Positions 7,996 to 17,174 are shown, numbered from the stretch's first letter. The stretch is DNA of 64,000 bases from Acidimicrobiia bacterium (GCA_026002975.1 BPGJ01000003.1:144552-208551), one strand, 5' to 3'. Notes: a model not told the origin generated them from the sequence alone. Made by a program: numbers and translations.

Positions 7996-8839
7996 TCGGT
8001 GGGAAGCGCCCGCCAAGGTCAACCTGGGTCTGAGGGTCAGGCCCCGTGACCCGGCGGGTTACCACCCTGTCGTCTCCTTGGTCCAGACCATCCAGTTGGT
8101 CGACACTCTCGAGGTGGAAACCGCCGAGGAGGACCTGCTCCTCGTCGACGGCGAGATCCGGGAAGGTCGAGACGACCTGGTATGGAGGGCGGTGGACGAG
8201 CTGACCGCCGGTCGGGAACGGCCCCGACTGCGGTGGCGGCTGACCAAACGGATCCCGGTGGCGGCGGGTCTGGGAGGCGGGTCCTCGGACGCGGCCGCGG
8301 CCCTGCGTGCCACCCTGGCAGTGACCGGCTGGCCCGACGATCCCCACCCGATCGCCGGGAGGATCGGCATGGACGTCGCGTTCTTCCTGGTGGGAGGAAC
8401 CGCTTGGATGGAGGGCTACGGGGAGAGGATCACCCGGATCGAGCCGCTGCGGGGCTTCGCTCTCACCGTGGTGGTGCCGCCCTTCGAGCTGAGGACCGAG
8501 GCCGTGTACCGGGCCTGGGACGAACTCGACGAGCCGGAGGGCCCGCCGGTGGGCGACCGCGACCTGCCCCCCGCCCTCAGGGCGTACGGGCCGCTCCGGA
8601 ACGACCTGACCCCTGCGGCCGTGGCGCTCCGCCCTGAATTAGGCGACTGGATCGACGAGCTCCGCCACCGATGGGACCGGCCGGTGCTCCTCTCGGGGAG
8701 CGGGCCTGCCTTGTTCTCTTTCTTCGCCGATCTCGACGAGGCCGCCTCCGCCGCCGAAGTGGTCCCCGCGGGAACCCGGTTCGCCGAACCGGCCGCTCTC
8801 AGATCCGAGGGGGTGACCCGACGTCCCGACGACCGGTAG
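7988..8839 (+). CDS. ispE: 4-diphosphocytidyl-2-C-methyl-D-erythritol kinase
   Basis: Phosphorylates CDP-methylerythritol in the MEP route to isoprenoids. It is a GHMP kinase: APAKVNLGLRV at the N-terminus, the ATP loop PVAAGLGGGSSDAAAA, and the C-terminal LSGSGPALF motif. The GTG at 7988, overlapping the rsmA stop by eight bases, is the only start that leaves the N-terminal motif intact. The 283-residue length is normal. It shows the organism makes isoprenoid precursors by the MEP route. Confidence 0.93.
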   Translation: MPDRWEAPAKVNLGLRVRPRDPAGYHPVVSLVQTIQLVDTLEVETAEEDLLLVDGEIREGRDDLVWRAVDELTAGRERPRLRWRLTKRIPVAAGLGGGSSDAAAALRATLAVTGWPDDPHPIAGRIGMDVAFFLVGGTAWMEGYGERITRIEPLRGFALTVVVPPFELRTEAVYRAWDELDEPEGPPVGDRDLPPALRAYGPLRNDLTPAAVALRPELGDWIDELRHRWDRPVLLSGSGPALFSFFADLDEAASAAEVVPAGTRFAEPAALRSEGVTRRPDDR

Positions 8840-8858
8840 CATGACCGACCGGCTCCCT

Positions 8859-8930
8859 TGGGGGGTGGTGTAACTGGCAGCACAACGGATTTTGGTTCCG
8901 TCGGTCCGGGTTCGAGTCCTGGCCCCCCAG
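8859..8930 (+). tRNA. tRNA-Gln (anticodon TTG)
   Basis: Acceptor TGGGGGG pairs with CCCCCCA; the D stem is GTGT/GCAC, the anticodon stem ACGGA/TCCGT encloses TTTTGGT, and the T arm is CCGGG-TTCGAGT-CCTGG. The discriminator is G and CCA is not encoded. It ends 20 bases before glmU on the same strand. Confidence 0.95.
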
Positions 8931-8950
8931 CTCGGTCCGGAGGTTCCGGC

Positions 8951-10336
8951 ATGAATCACGTCGCGGTGGTGTTGGCCGCCGGGCAGGGCACCCGCATGAA
9001 TTGCGACCTGCCCAAGGTGCTCCACACCCTGGCCGGGCGAACCATGCTGGGCTGGGTGTTGGAGGCGGTCGGCGCCGGCTCCCCGACCCGAACGGTGGTG
9101 GTGGTCGGGCATCGAGCCGAACAGGTCCGTGCCTCACTCCCCTCCGGGGTGGAAGCGGTGGAGCAGCAGCCTCAACTCGGGACTGGGCACGCGGTGGCTG
9201 TGGCGTTGGCCGATTCGCCCGGACTCGCTGCGGATGCAGTGGTCCTCGTCGCCTATGGAGACGTGCCACTCGCCCGGCCCGACGTCTACCACGCGCTGCT
9301 GCGGGAGGTGGAGGCGGGCGCGGCAGCCGCGGTGGCCACCGCCTCGGTCGAGGACCCGGCCGGTTTCGGCCGCATCCTCCGTGACGAAGACGGTGGGGTG
9401 GCGGCCATCGTCGAGGATGTCGACGCCGACCCGGAACAGCGGTCGATCCGGGAGATCAACGCCGGGCTGTGCGCCTTCCGGGCCGGTGAGCTGCAGGCCC
9501 ACCTGTCCGGGTTGAAACCCACCAACCGCAAGGGGGAGCTGTATCTGACCGACGTCATCGGGGCTCTGGCCGGCGAAGGGAAACGTGTGTCGGCGGTCGA
9601 AGGTCCCTGGGAGGAGCTCATGGGGGTGAACTCCCACTACCAGCTCGCCAGAGCCGAGGCCAGGCTGCGGGAGCGCATCAACCGGAGATGGATGGAGAAC
9701 GGGGTGCGGATGGTCGACCCCGACCGCACCTACGTCGACCACGACGTCGTCCTGGAGCCGGGGGTGGTGCTCTACCCGGGTACCCACCTGACCAGGGGAG
9801 CCAGGGTGGAGTCGGGAGCGGTGGTGGGCCCCGACACCTTCGTCGAGTCGGGCCACATCGGTCGGGAAGCCCGGGTCTGGTACTCGGTCCTGCGGGAGGC
9901 GCGGGTCGGTGCGGGATGTCAGGTGGGCCCGTTCGCTTCCCTCCGCCCGGGAACCGAACTCGAGGAGGGCTCCAAGGCGGGTACCTTCGTCGAGATGAAG
10001 AACACCGTGGTCGGCAAGGACGCCAAGGTTCCCCACCTCGCCTACCTGGGGGACGCCACGGTGGGGCCCCGGGCCAACGTAGGGGCGGGAACCATCACCT
10101 GCAACTACGACGGATACTCGAAACACAGGACCGAGATCGGGGCGGACGCCTTCATCGGATCCGACACCATGCTCGTGGCCCCGGTGAAGGTGGGGGAGGG
10201 GGCGGTCACCGGGGCCGGCTCGGTCATCACCCGGGACGTGGGACCCGGCGAGCTGGCCGTGGAGAGGTCGGAGCAGCGCAACGTCCCGGGCTACCGGGAG
10301 CGCCGAGAGGCCCGCTACCGTAAGCAATCGGACTGA
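8951..10336 (+). CDS. glmU: Bifunctional GlcNAc-1-phosphate uridylyltransferase / GlcN-1-phosphate acetyltransferase
   Basis: Makes UDP-GlcNAc for peptidoglycan by acetylation then uridylylation. The N-terminal pyrophosphorylase domain has VVLAAGQGTRM, followed by QLGTGHAV, AYGDVPL and NRKGELYLTD. The C-terminal left-handed beta helix has hexapeptide repeats with KAGTFVEMKN, HLAYLGD and TITCNYDGYSKH. The 461-residue length is standard. The start follows tRNA-Gln closely and prs follows after 15 bases, a common actinobacterial order. Confidence 0.96.
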   Translation: MNHVAVVLAAGQGTRMNCDLPKVLHTLAGRTMLGWVLEAVGAGSPTRTVVVVGHRAEQVRASLPSGVEAVEQQPQLGTGHAVAVALADSPGLAADAVVLVAYGDVPLARPDVYHALLREVEAGAAAAVATASVEDPAGFGRILRDEDGGVAAIVEDVDADPEQRSIREINAGLCAFRAGELQAHLSGLKPTNRKGELYLTDVIGALAGEGKRVSAVEGPWEELMGVNSHYQLARAEARLRERINRRWMENGVRMVDPDRTYVDHDVVLEPGVVLYPGTHLTRGARVESGAVVGPDTFVESGHIGREARVWYSVLREARVGAGCQVGPFASLRPGTELEEGSKAGTFVEMKNTVVGKDAKVPHLAYLGDATVGPRANVGAGTITCNYDGYSKHRTEIGADAFIGSDTMLVAPVKVGEGAVTGAGSVITRDVGPGELAVERSEQRNVPGYRERREARYRKQSD

Positions 10337-10351
10337 ACGGGGACGTACAGG

Positions 10352-11323
10352 GTGGACATCGTCACTCGCAGCCGATTGATGCTCTTTTCGGGTGGGACCA
10401 ACGTGGATCTCGCCGAGGAGGTGGCCGACCTGATGGGGGTGAGGCTGGGAGCCTTGGAGCGTTCCACCTTCGCCAACGGCGAGATCTATGCCCGACCGAC
10501 CGAGAGCGTCAGGGGTGCGGACTGTTTCGTCCTCCAGAGCCACTGCCATCCCATCAACGACGCCATCATGGAGCAGCTGATCATCATCGACGCGTTGAAG
10601 AGGGCGTCGGCTCGGAGGATCACCGCGGTGATGCCCTTCTACGGTTACTCCCGTCAGGACAAGAAGGTGCTACCCCGGGAGCCGATAACCGCCCGGCTGA
10701 TCGGCGACCTGTTCATGACCGCCGGTGCCGACCGGCTGGTGTCGGTGGACCTCCACACCGGTCAGCTTCAGGGCTTCATACCCAAACCGTTCGACCACCT
10801 GACGGCTCTTCCCATCATCGTCGACTATCTGCGTGAACGCCTGGACGGTCCGGTGGCGGTGGTGTCTCCCGACGCCGGCGGCGTGAAACGGGCCGAGAAG
10901 TACGCCCGTTGGCTCGACGGCTCGGTCGCTTTCGTCTACAAGCGACGCGACCCCGACGTCCACAACGTCTCGGCTGCTCTGGAGGTGTCCGGGTCGGTGG
11001 CGGGCCACCACGTGGTGATCGTCGACGACATGATCGACACCGCCGGCACGGTGTGCAACGCCGCCGAGCTGGTACGTGCCCAGGGGGCCCTCAGTGTGCG
11101 CATCGCGGCTACCCACGCGGTGCTCTCCGACCCGGCGATGGATCGGCTGAAGAACGCGCCGCTCGACGAGGTGATCGTCACCAACACGCTCCCGGTACCC
11201 GAGGAGGCACGCCGGTTGGACAACCTGAAGGTGTTGTCGATCGGGCCGATCCTGGCCGAAGCGCTTCAAGCCATCTTCATGGACTCGTCGGTCTCGGAGA
11301 TCTTCCTCGGCGACAACGTGTGA
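10352..11323 (+). CDS. prs: Ribose-phosphate pyrophosphokinase
   Basis: Transfers pyrophosphate from ATP to ribose 5-phosphate, giving PRPP for nucleotide, histidine and tryptophan synthesis. Visible motifs are the ATP-binding FANGEIYARP region, FYGYSRQDKK, VDLHTGQLQGF, and the PRPP loop VVIVDDMIDTAGT. The GTG start gives 323 residues, as usual. Its stop overlaps the next start as TGATG. Confidence 0.96.
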   Translation: MDIVTRSRLMLFSGGTNVDLAEEVADLMGVRLGALERSTFANGEIYARPTESVRGADCFVLQSHCHPINDAIMEQLIIIDALKRASARRITAVMPFYGYSRQDKKVLPREPITARLIGDLFMTAGADRLVSVDLHTGQLQGFIPKPFDHLTALPIIVDYLRERLDGPVAVVSPDAGGVKRAEKYARWLDGSVAFVYKRRDPDVHNVSAALEVSGSVAGHHVVIVDDMIDTAGTVCNAAELVRAQGALSVRIAATHAVLSDPAMDRLKNAPLDEVIVTNTLPVPEEARRLDNLKVLSIGPILAEALQAIFMDSSVSEIFLGDNV

Positions 11324-11724
11324 TGGAGACCCAGGTCTTCGAGGTCAGGACTGGCGACCGTCCAGCCGTCGTCGACATCACCCGGCAGGTGGAGGCGTTC
11401 TGCCGTGGCAAGGGCGACGGGCTGGTCAACGTGTTCGTACCTCACGCCACCGCCGGGGTGGCACTCATCGAGACGGGGGCCGGTTCCGACCTGGACCTGT
11501 GGAAGGCGATCGACGGTCTGCTGCCCCGCGACGACCGGTGGGTCCACTCCCACGGCTCCCCGGGGCACGGAGCCGACCACCTGCTGCCGGCGTTCATCGC
11601 GCCCTCCGTCACCATCCCGGTGGTGGCAGGAAAACCGGCGCTGGGCACCTGGCAGTCGGTGGTGCTGGTGGACCCGAACCGGGACAACCCGGTACGGCGG
11701 GTGCGTCTGTCGTTCCTCGGCTAG
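11323..11724 (+). CDS. YjbQ (UPF0047) family protein
   Basis: This 133-residue protein is a full UPF0047/YjbQ member: a central VFVPHATAGVALIE, HSHGSPGHGADHLLPAFI and the C-terminal LGTWQSVVLVDPN. The conserved His and Glu residues suggest a small enzyme; weak thiamin phosphate synthase activity has been reported for relatives, but the physiological role is uncertain. The one-base overlap with prs implies coupled translation. Confidence 0.85.
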   Translation: METQVFEVRTGDRPAVVDITRQVEAFCRGKGDGLVNVFVPHATAGVALIETGAGSDLDLWKAIDGLLPRDDRWVHSHGSPGHGADHLLPAFIAPSVTIPVVAGKPALGTWQSVVLVDPNRDNPVRRVRLSFLG

Positions 11725-12326
11725 GGGTCGGGCAAGACGATCTGCTCGCCCGGGTAGATGAGGTTCGGGTCGCCTGAACGGATCCGCTCCCGGTTGGCTT
11801 CTACCACCTTCACCCAGTAACGGGCCAGCGCCTCGGGGTCGTGGTCCCCGACGACGGATTCGGCGATCCCCCAGAAGTTGTCACCCGGCTGCACCACCAC
11901 GACCCTCGGGCTCGGATCCACGGCCTGAGTCGGCATCGGAGCGACCCGGGCTACGGGTTCGGGAACCCAGGGCCTGTCGTCGGCACGGGCGACGGCCGGG
12001 CCGAAGAGGGCGAGGCTCAAGCCCGTCGCGACCATCCGATCCACCGCCTTACGCAGGAACGGCGCAGTCCATCGACCCACCAGCGCCGCCTTGGTCGACC
12101 GACGTGCCGCCAGCCACAGGTAGACGAGGCTGGTTGCGGTGAGCCACCAGCAGACACCGAGGCCCACGAGACGGAGCCCGGACCAGAGGAGACGGTCGGC
12201 CGGAGTGCTGCCCCACGCCGCCGGTTCGGGTAGACGTAGCCACGGTGTCCTGCCGAGGAGCAACAAACCCTGAAGGAGCAGGGGGGGAAGCGCGAGACGG
12301 ACCACCGCGGCGGGTTTCGTGTACAT
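11721..12326 (-). CDS. Membrane-anchored LysM domain protein
   Basis: A 201-residue protein with about three hydrophobic segments in the first 120 residues (one ends at ARADD, like a signal-peptidase site) and a C-terminal LysM domain of about 55 residues, VQPGDNFWGIAESVV through PNLIYPGEQIVLP. LysM domains bind peptidoglycan or chitin, so the C-terminus is likely outside the membrane. No catalytic domain is visible. It converges on yjbQ with a four-base overlap. Confidence 0.75.
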   Translation of the reverse strand: MYTKPAAVVRLALPPLLLQGLLLLGRTPWLRLPEPAAWGSTPADRLLWSGLRLVGLGVCWWLTATSLVYLWLAARRSTKAALVGRWTAPFLRKAVDRMVATGLSLALFGPAVARADDRPWVPEPVARVAPMPTQAVDPSPRVVVVQPGDNFWGIAESVVGDHDPEALARYWVKVVEANRERIRSGDPNLIYPGEQIVLPDP

Positions 12327-12423
12327 CCAGGGCCAACCTACGATCCGCCCCGAACGTTGGGAAGGGGGTCGGCCCGCCTGTCGGGCCGTCTACGATCCGG
12401 TCTCGCCAACCGGAGAGGAGCTC

Positions 12424-12648
12424 GTGAAGGTACGGATCGGAATCGCCGACACCGACCGGGTGATCGAAATGGAGGTGGACGACCCCGCCGACTTCGAGCA
12501 GGCGGTCGAAGACGCCTTCGCGGGGACGACCAGCCTGCTGTGGTTCGAGGACACCAAGAAGCGGCGCATAGGGGTGCCCCGCGAGCGGATCGCCTTCGTG
12601 GAGATCGAGACGGTGAGCGACCGACCCCGGGTCGGTTTCACCCCATGA
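12424..12648 (+). CDS. DUF3107 family protein
   Basis: A 74-residue protein of an actinobacteria-restricted family: KVRIGIADTDRVIEMEV at the start and the RERIAFVEIE segment near the end. The start is the GTG at 12424, just after GGAGAGGAG, not the longer in-frame opening 105 bases upstream. The function is unknown. It is a useful lineage marker together with the WhiB gene next door. Confidence 0.8.
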   Translation: MKVRIGIADTDRVIEMEVDDPADFEQAVEDAFAGTTSLLWFEDTKKRRIGVPRERIAFVEIETVSDRPRVGFTP

Positions 12649-12652
12649 GCCG

Positions 12653-12925
12653 TCAGAGGGCCCGGCGACGCCGCTCGGCCAGCCACCGCTTCCGGAGACG
12701 CCGCCGCTCGTCCTCCGCGTAGCCACCCCAGATGCCCGACTCTTGATTGGTCTCCAGGGCGTACTGGAGGCATTCCTCCTGCACTTGGCATCCGGCGCAT
12801 ATCTGCTTGGCCGCGGCGATCTGGTCGAGGGCGGGTCCGGTGGATCCCACGGGGAAGAACAGGTTGGGATCCGAGTCTCGGCAGGCCGCCAGCTCCCTCC
12901 AGTCGGTGGTGATTGTGGTGAGCAC
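12653..12925 (-). CDS. WhiB family 4Fe-4S transcription factor, WhiB1-like
   Basis: A 90-residue WhiB protein. The four cluster-binding cysteines are Cys15, Cys43, Cys46 and Cys52, followed by the SGIWGG turn and a basic C-terminal tail (RRRLRKRWLAERRRR) that contacts DNA. The FFPVGSTGPALDQIA segment is closest to the WhiB1 subgroup, whose members bind RNA polymerase sigma factor region 4 and respond to nitric oxide in Mycobacterium. WhiB proteins are nearly confined to Actinomycetota and their phages, so this anchors the taxonomic call. Confidence 0.93.
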   Translation of the reverse strand: MLTTITTDWRELAACRDSDPNLFFPVGSTGPALDQIAAAKQICAGCQVQEECLQYALETNQESGIWGGYAEDERRRLRKRWLAERRRRAL

Positions 12926-13089
12926 GGAAACTCCTTCTAGAGAGGTCTCGTTCTACAGCCGGTTGTCTGGGGCGGGCCTTGTGACAACTTTCACTAACTG
13001 GTCCGCGTCCAGCCGGTAGACATGATCCGGTACGGTGCAACCTTAACCAACCCTGCCAGCGTTGGCAATCGAAAATCGGAGGTTTTTTG

Positions 13090-13545
13090 GTGGGTATCAA
13101 GGAAGAACTCGCCGCCGAGTTGAAGGACGCCCTCAAGAAGGGCGACAGCAGGCGTAGGGACGCCATCCGCCAGATCGAAACCGAGGTGGCGATGGCTCGG
13201 ACCGCCCCCGACGACGTCGACGACGAGCTGTACCGACGGGTGATCTCCGCCTACGTCAAGAAGATGGCCAAGGCGGCCCGCGAGTACCGCCAGCTGGGGG
13301 ACCGCGGTCGGGAGATGGCCGACAAGCTCGAGTTCGAGGTCGACTACCTGTCCCGCTGGCTGCCGACCAAGCTGGGCGAGGAGGAGACCCGCCGGCTCGT
13401 GGCGGAGACCATCGCCCGTCTCGGGACAGCCGGGGATCCCAAGGCGGCAGGCCGGGTGATCGGCACGATCATTCGGGAACACAAGGACGAGGTGGACGGC
13501 GGGCTGGTGGCCCGCCTGGTCTCCGAGGAGTTGGGCAGCGGCTAG
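13090..13545 (+). CDS. yqeY: GatB/YqeY domain protein
   Basis: A 151-residue stand-alone YqeY protein, related to the tail domain of the GatB amidotransferase subunit that contacts tRNA. The all-helical sequence has ELKDALKKGD near the start and the C-terminal GRVIGTIIREHKDEVDGG hinge. I chose the GTG at 13090 because GGAGG ends seven bases upstream; a TTG codon directly precedes it. The 164 bases between this gene and the divergent whiB gene must hold both promoters, but I see no hexamers I would defend. Confidence 0.88.
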   Translation: MGIKEELAAELKDALKKGDSRRRDAIRQIETEVAMARTAPDDVDDELYRRVISAYVKKMAKAAREYRQLGDRGREMADKLEFEVDYLSRWLPTKLGEEETRRLVAETIARLGTAGDPKAAGRVIGTIIREHKDEVDGGLVARLVSEELGSG

Positions 13546-14330
13546 CCGGCCGCTGCCTCCTTCTCGGCTTTGGTGGCCTCGACGCTCGCCTTCAGGGCTT
13601 CGAGCAGGTCCACCACCTTGGCCGGTTCCTGCGCGGCCGGGGTGACGATCTCCTCGCCCTCCAGCTTCTTCCTGGCCATCTCCTCGATGCGTTCCCGGGA
13701 GGGGTCCGAGAAGGCGGCCGGGTCGAACGGCCGGCTCAGGTTGTCGATCAGCACCTCGGCGAGCTGCAGCTCCTCGGGCCGGATCTCGACCTCCTTCTCC
13801 AACTCGGGGAAGGCCGGCGCCCGGATCTCGTCGGGCCAGAACATGGTCTCCATCACCAGCACCCCGTCGCGGGGCCGCAGGGTGGCCAGGTGCTGTTTGT
13901 CCCGGATGGCCACCTTGGCTATCGCCACCTTGCCCTTCTCCTCGAGCGCTCGGAGCAGGATCTTGTAGGCCTTCGAGCCAGTCTCGTCGGGAACCAGGTA
14001 GTAGGAGGACTTGTAGTAGATGGGGTCGATCTCCGACTCGTCGACGAACTGGACCACGTCGATGATCTTCGGGCCGTTGGCCGCCACCGCCTCGAGCTCT
14101 TCGTCGGTGAACACCACGTAGGTGCCCTTCTCGACTTCGTAGCCCCGGACGATGTCCTCCCAGGGCACCTCCTCGCCGTCCGCCTCCGCCACCCGGCGGT
14201 ACCGGATCGGAGAATGGTCTCCCCGCCGCAGCATCTTGAACTTGGGGGTCCGGTCCTCGGTGGCCGAGTAGAGGGCCACCGGGATCGTGACCAGTCCGAA
14301 AGAGATCGCGCCCTTCCAGATGCTCCTCAT
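13542..14330 (-). CDS. ku: Ku protein for non-homologous end joining
   Basis: Bacterial Ku is a homodimeric ring that binds DNA ends and recruits LigD. The 262-residue protein starts with the invariant MRSIWKGAISFGLVTIPV, then YYLVPDETGSKAY and a C-terminal extension rich in Lys, Glu and Ala. No ligD is in the window, although the Ku fold and length are complete. It converges on yqeY with a four-base overlap. The open frame continues far upstream, but the family start is unambiguous. Confidence 0.95.
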   Translation of the reverse strand: MRSIWKGAISFGLVTIPVALYSATEDRTPKFKMLRRGDHSPIRYRRVAEADGEEVPWEDIVRGYEVEKGTYVVFTDEELEAVAANGPKIIDVVQFVDESEIDPIYYKSSYYLVPDETGSKAYKILLRALEEKGKVAIAKVAIRDKQHLATLRPRDGVLVMETMFWPDEIRAPAFPELEKEVEIRPEELQLAEVLIDNLSRPFDPAAFSDPSRERIEEMARKKLEGEEIVTPAAQEPAKVVDLLEALKASVEATKAEKEAAAG

Positions 14331-14420
14331 CGTCACCTTCGTATCGGGGGCGATCACCACGGTACCTGGGCCGACCGGGATAGGGGTAGGCCGATCCGCC
14401 GTCGGTAGACTGATCCGGCG

Positions 14421-14492
14421 GCCCCCGTAGCTCAGGGGATAGAGCACTGGTCTCCGGAACCAGGTGCGCAGGTTCGAGTCCTGCCGGGGGCA
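14421..14492 (+). tRNA. tRNA-Arg (anticodon CCG)
   Basis: Acceptor GCCCCCG pairs with CGGGGGC; D stem GCTC/GAGC; anticodon stem CTGGT/ACCAG enclosing CTCCGGA; T arm GCAGG-TTCGAGT-CCTGC; discriminator A, CCA not encoded. The hom gene starts 18 bases later. Confidence 0.95.
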
Positions 14493-14510
14493 CTTCCTGA
14501 AGATGCACGG

Positions 14511-15809
14511 ATGGCGAGTGCGCGGAGTCGCATGCGAGTAGGAGTCGGAATCCTCGGCGGAGGGACGGTGGGCGGGTCGCTGGCTCGGCGGCTCCTCTCC
14601 GACCATCGGGTCATCGCCGAGAAATCCGGGATCGAATTGGAACTGGTCAAGGTGGCGGTGCGCGACCTCTCCAAACCCAGACCCTTCCCCTCGGAGCTGC
14701 TCACCGACCGACCCGAAGACGTGGTGCGCGATCCCGACGTGGCCCTGGTGGTCGAAGTGATGGGGGGGCTGGAACCGGCCGGTGAGCTGGTCCTGACGGC
14801 CCTCAACGAGCGAAAGCCGGTGGTCACCGCCAACAAGGAGCTTCTGGCCGCGCGGGGACCGGAGCTGTTCACCAGGGCGGCCGAGAAGGGGGTGTCGCTC
14901 CTGTTCGAGGCAGCGGTGGGAGGCGGGATCCCGCTGATCCGTCCCCTGTCCGAATCGCTGGCAGGCGAGCCGATCACCCGGGTGCTGGGAATCGTCAACG
15001 GCACCACCAACTTCATCCTCACCGCCATGGCCGAGGAGGGGAGGCCCTACCGGGAGGCGCTGGCCGAAGCCCAGCGGCTCGGCTACGCCGAGGCGGATCC
15101 GTCGGCGGACGTTGGGGGAGGAGACGCCGCCGCCAAGGCCGCCATCCTGGCGGGACTCGCCTTCGGGGTCTGGGTGGGAGGTGACCGGGTCTATCGGGAG
15201 GGGATCGAGTCGGTGGACGTGGCCGACCTGGCGTTCGCCCGCCGTCTCGGCTACGCCTTGAAGCTGCTCGCGGTGGCCGAACGGACTCCCCACGGCCCGG
15301 CGGTGCGGGTCCACCCGGCGATGATCCCCATCGAACATCCCCTGGCCGGCGTACGGGGCGCCAACAACGCGGTCTTCGTCGAAGGTCCGGGTGTGGGTGA
15401 GCTGCTGTTCATGGGGCCCGGAGCGGGCGGGGAGCCCACCGCGACCGCCGTCCTGGGAGACTTGATCGACGCGGCCCGCGAATACCTGGCGGGGGCCCAG
15501 GTGGCGCCGCGTATCCGGTTCGGCGACGGAGGGGTGGCGGACTTCGCTCGGGTCGAGACCAAGTGGTACCTCAGGTTGGAGGTGGTCGACGCCCCGGGTG
15601 TCCTCGCCCAGATTGCTGCGGTGTTCGGGGAACATCGGGTCTCCCTGATGTCGGTCTGGCAGGAGGGGCGAGGCGAGACGGCCACCCTCCTCCTGGTGAC
15701 CCACGACGCGCCGGAGGAGCACCACCGTCGGGCGGTGGAGGCCTTGAGGAGTCTGGAAGTCGTCAAACAGGTCGCCGCCACCTATCGGGTGGTCGCCCCC
15801 GAGCCGTGA
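14511..15809 (+). CDS. hom: Homoserine dehydrogenase
   Basis: Reduces aspartate semialdehyde to homoserine for threonine and methionine synthesis. The N-terminal Rossmann fold has GVGILGGGTVGGSL; the catalytic domain has TANKELLA, GGGIPLI, NGTTNFIL and the AEADPSADVGGGDAAAKAAILA signature region; a C-terminal ACT domain (about residues 355-430) would give allosteric control by threonine. The ATG at 14511 is reported; an ATG at 14532 gives a tighter N-terminus and is also possible. The stop overlaps thrC by four bases. Confidence 0.94.
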   Translation: MASARSRMRVGVGILGGGTVGGSLARRLLSDHRVIAEKSGIELELVKVAVRDLSKPRPFPSELLTDRPEDVVRDPDVALVVEVMGGLEPAGELVLTALNERKPVVTANKELLAARGPELFTRAAEKGVSLLFEAAVGGGIPLIRPLSESLAGEPITRVLGIVNGTTNFILTAMAEEGRPYREALAEAQRLGYAEADPSADVGGGDAAAKAAILAGLAFGVWVGGDRVYREGIESVDVADLAFARRLGYALKLLAVAERTPHGPAVRVHPAMIPIEHPLAGVRGANNAVFVEGPGVGELLFMGPGAGGEPTATAVLGDLIDAAREYLAGAQVAPRIRFGDGGVADFARVETKWYLRLEVVDAPGVLAQIAAVFGEHRVSLMSVWQEGRGETATLLLVTHDAPEEHHRRAVEALRSLEVVKQVAATYRVVAPEP

Positions 15810-17173
15810 AGTACGTCTCCACCCGGGGGGAGGCCCCGATCCTCTCCTTCGACGAGGTCCTCCTCCAGGGCCTCGCTTCCGACGGGGGCCTGTACGTACC
15901 GGAGCGCTGGCCCCGTCTCGGTCGGATCCCGGTCGAACATGGATACCCCGCGGTGGTGTGCACGGTCCTCGAACCGCTCGTCGGGAATGGGGTGGTTGGA
16001 TCCGACCTCGAGGCTCTCGTCGCGGCGGCCTATCGCAGGTTCCGGCATCCCGAGGTCGCTCCTCTCCGACCGGCCGGGTCGGGGATCGGCCTCCTGGAGC
16101 TCTATTGGGGTCCCACTCTCTCGTTCAAGGACTATGCACTCCAGCTGGTCGCCCGCATGTTCGACCGGGTCCTCGGCGTCCGCGGCATGAAGATGACGGT
16201 CCTCGGCGCCACCTCGGGAGACACCGGCTCGGCTGCCATCGAGGCCTTCCGTGGTTTGGAGGCGGTGAACGTCGTGATCCTCTATCCCGAGGGCCGCATC
16301 TCCGACATCCAGCGGCGCCAGATGACCACCGTGAGCGACCTCAACGTCAGTGCGGTGGCCGTGGAGGGAACCTTCGACGACTGTCAGGCTCTCGTCAAAC
16401 GGGCGTTCTCCGACCCCGAACTCTCCGCCCGGTACCGGCTCGGTGCGGTCAACTCGATCAACTGGGGCCGGGTGGCGGTACAAGCGGCGTACCACTGGTG
16501 GGCGGCCTCGCTGATGGGCGGTCCGGTCGACGTCGTGGTACCTACCGGCAACTTCGGCAACGCATTCGCTGGGTGGGTGGCGCGCCGTATGGGAGCCCCC
16601 ATCGCCCGAATCGTGATCGGGAACAACGCCAACCACGGTTTGGCCGATCTGATCCACCGCGGCACCATCCGCAGCGCGCCGGTAGTCGCCACGGTCGCTC
16701 CGGCCATGGACATCCAGGTTCCTTCCAACCTGGAGCGGTATCTGTTCGAACTCTGGGACAGGGACCCCGTGAGGACCCGGGATGCGGCCGCGCGTCTGGC
16801 CGCAGGTGAGGAGGTGGTGCTGGACGCCGCAGCACACCTCAGGTCGTCGAACGAGATGGCCGCGCATTGGGTGGACGACCGGGAGATCCGTCGGACCATC
16901 GCCCGGCTCTACTCGGAGAAGGGTTTGCTCGTCGACCCGCACACCGCGGCCGGCTGGGCCGCCCTCGAGCAGGTCGGAGGGCCCGACCCGAAGGTGCTGG
17001 TAGGGACCGCTCATCCTGCCAAGTTCCCGGAGGTGGTCGAGGAGGCCACCGGGGTGAGGCCGGCCCTGCCCGACGATCTAGCCGACCTGCAACGTAGGCC
17101 GGAGCGAATCCGGAGGATCGGCCCGGGAATCGACCAGCTCCGGCAGGTGTTGGAAGACCTGGACACCGCATAG
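15806..17173 (+). CDS. thrC: Threonine synthase
   Basis: Converts O-phosphohomoserine to threonine with pyridoxal phosphate. The 455-residue protein is of the longer, E. coli-like class: YVSTRGEAP at the start, the PLP lysine in PTLSFKDYALQ, GATSGDTGSAAIEAFRG, and NSINWGRVAVQ. The GTG start overlaps the hom stop as GTGA, so hom and thrC form an operon. No thrB lies beside them. Confidence 0.94.
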   Translation: MKYVSTRGEAPILSFDEVLLQGLASDGGLYVPERWPRLGRIPVEHGYPAVVCTVLEPLVGNGVVGSDLEALVAAAYRRFRHPEVAPLRPAGSGIGLLELYWGPTLSFKDYALQLVARMFDRVLGVRGMKMTVLGATSGDTGSAAIEAFRGLEAVNVVILYPEGRISDIQRRQMTTVSDLNVSAVAVEGTFDDCQALVKRAFSDPELSARYRLGAVNSINWGRVAVQAAYHWWAASLMGGPVDVVVPTGNFGNAFAGWVARRMGAPIARIVIGNNANHGLADLIHRGTIRSAPVVATVAPAMDIQVPSNLERYLFELWDRDPVRTRDAAARLAAGEEVVLDAAAHLRSSNEMAAHWVDDREIRRTIARLYSEKGLLVDPHTAAGWAALEQVGGPDPKVLVGTAHPAKFPEVVEEATGVRPALPDDLADLQRRPERIRRIGPGIDQLRQVLEDLDTA

Positions 17174-17174
17174 C

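Noticed and set aside
12926..13089. Promoters between whiB and yqeY
   Set aside because: TTGTGA and TAGACA-like hexamers exist but no pair has acceptable spacing; I could not support a specific site.
13542..15725. 727-codon minus-strand open frame extending far upstream of Ku
   Set aside because: Only the last 262 codons match Ku. The upstream part is antisense to tRNA-Arg and hom and has no family motifs; it is a GC-driven shadow.
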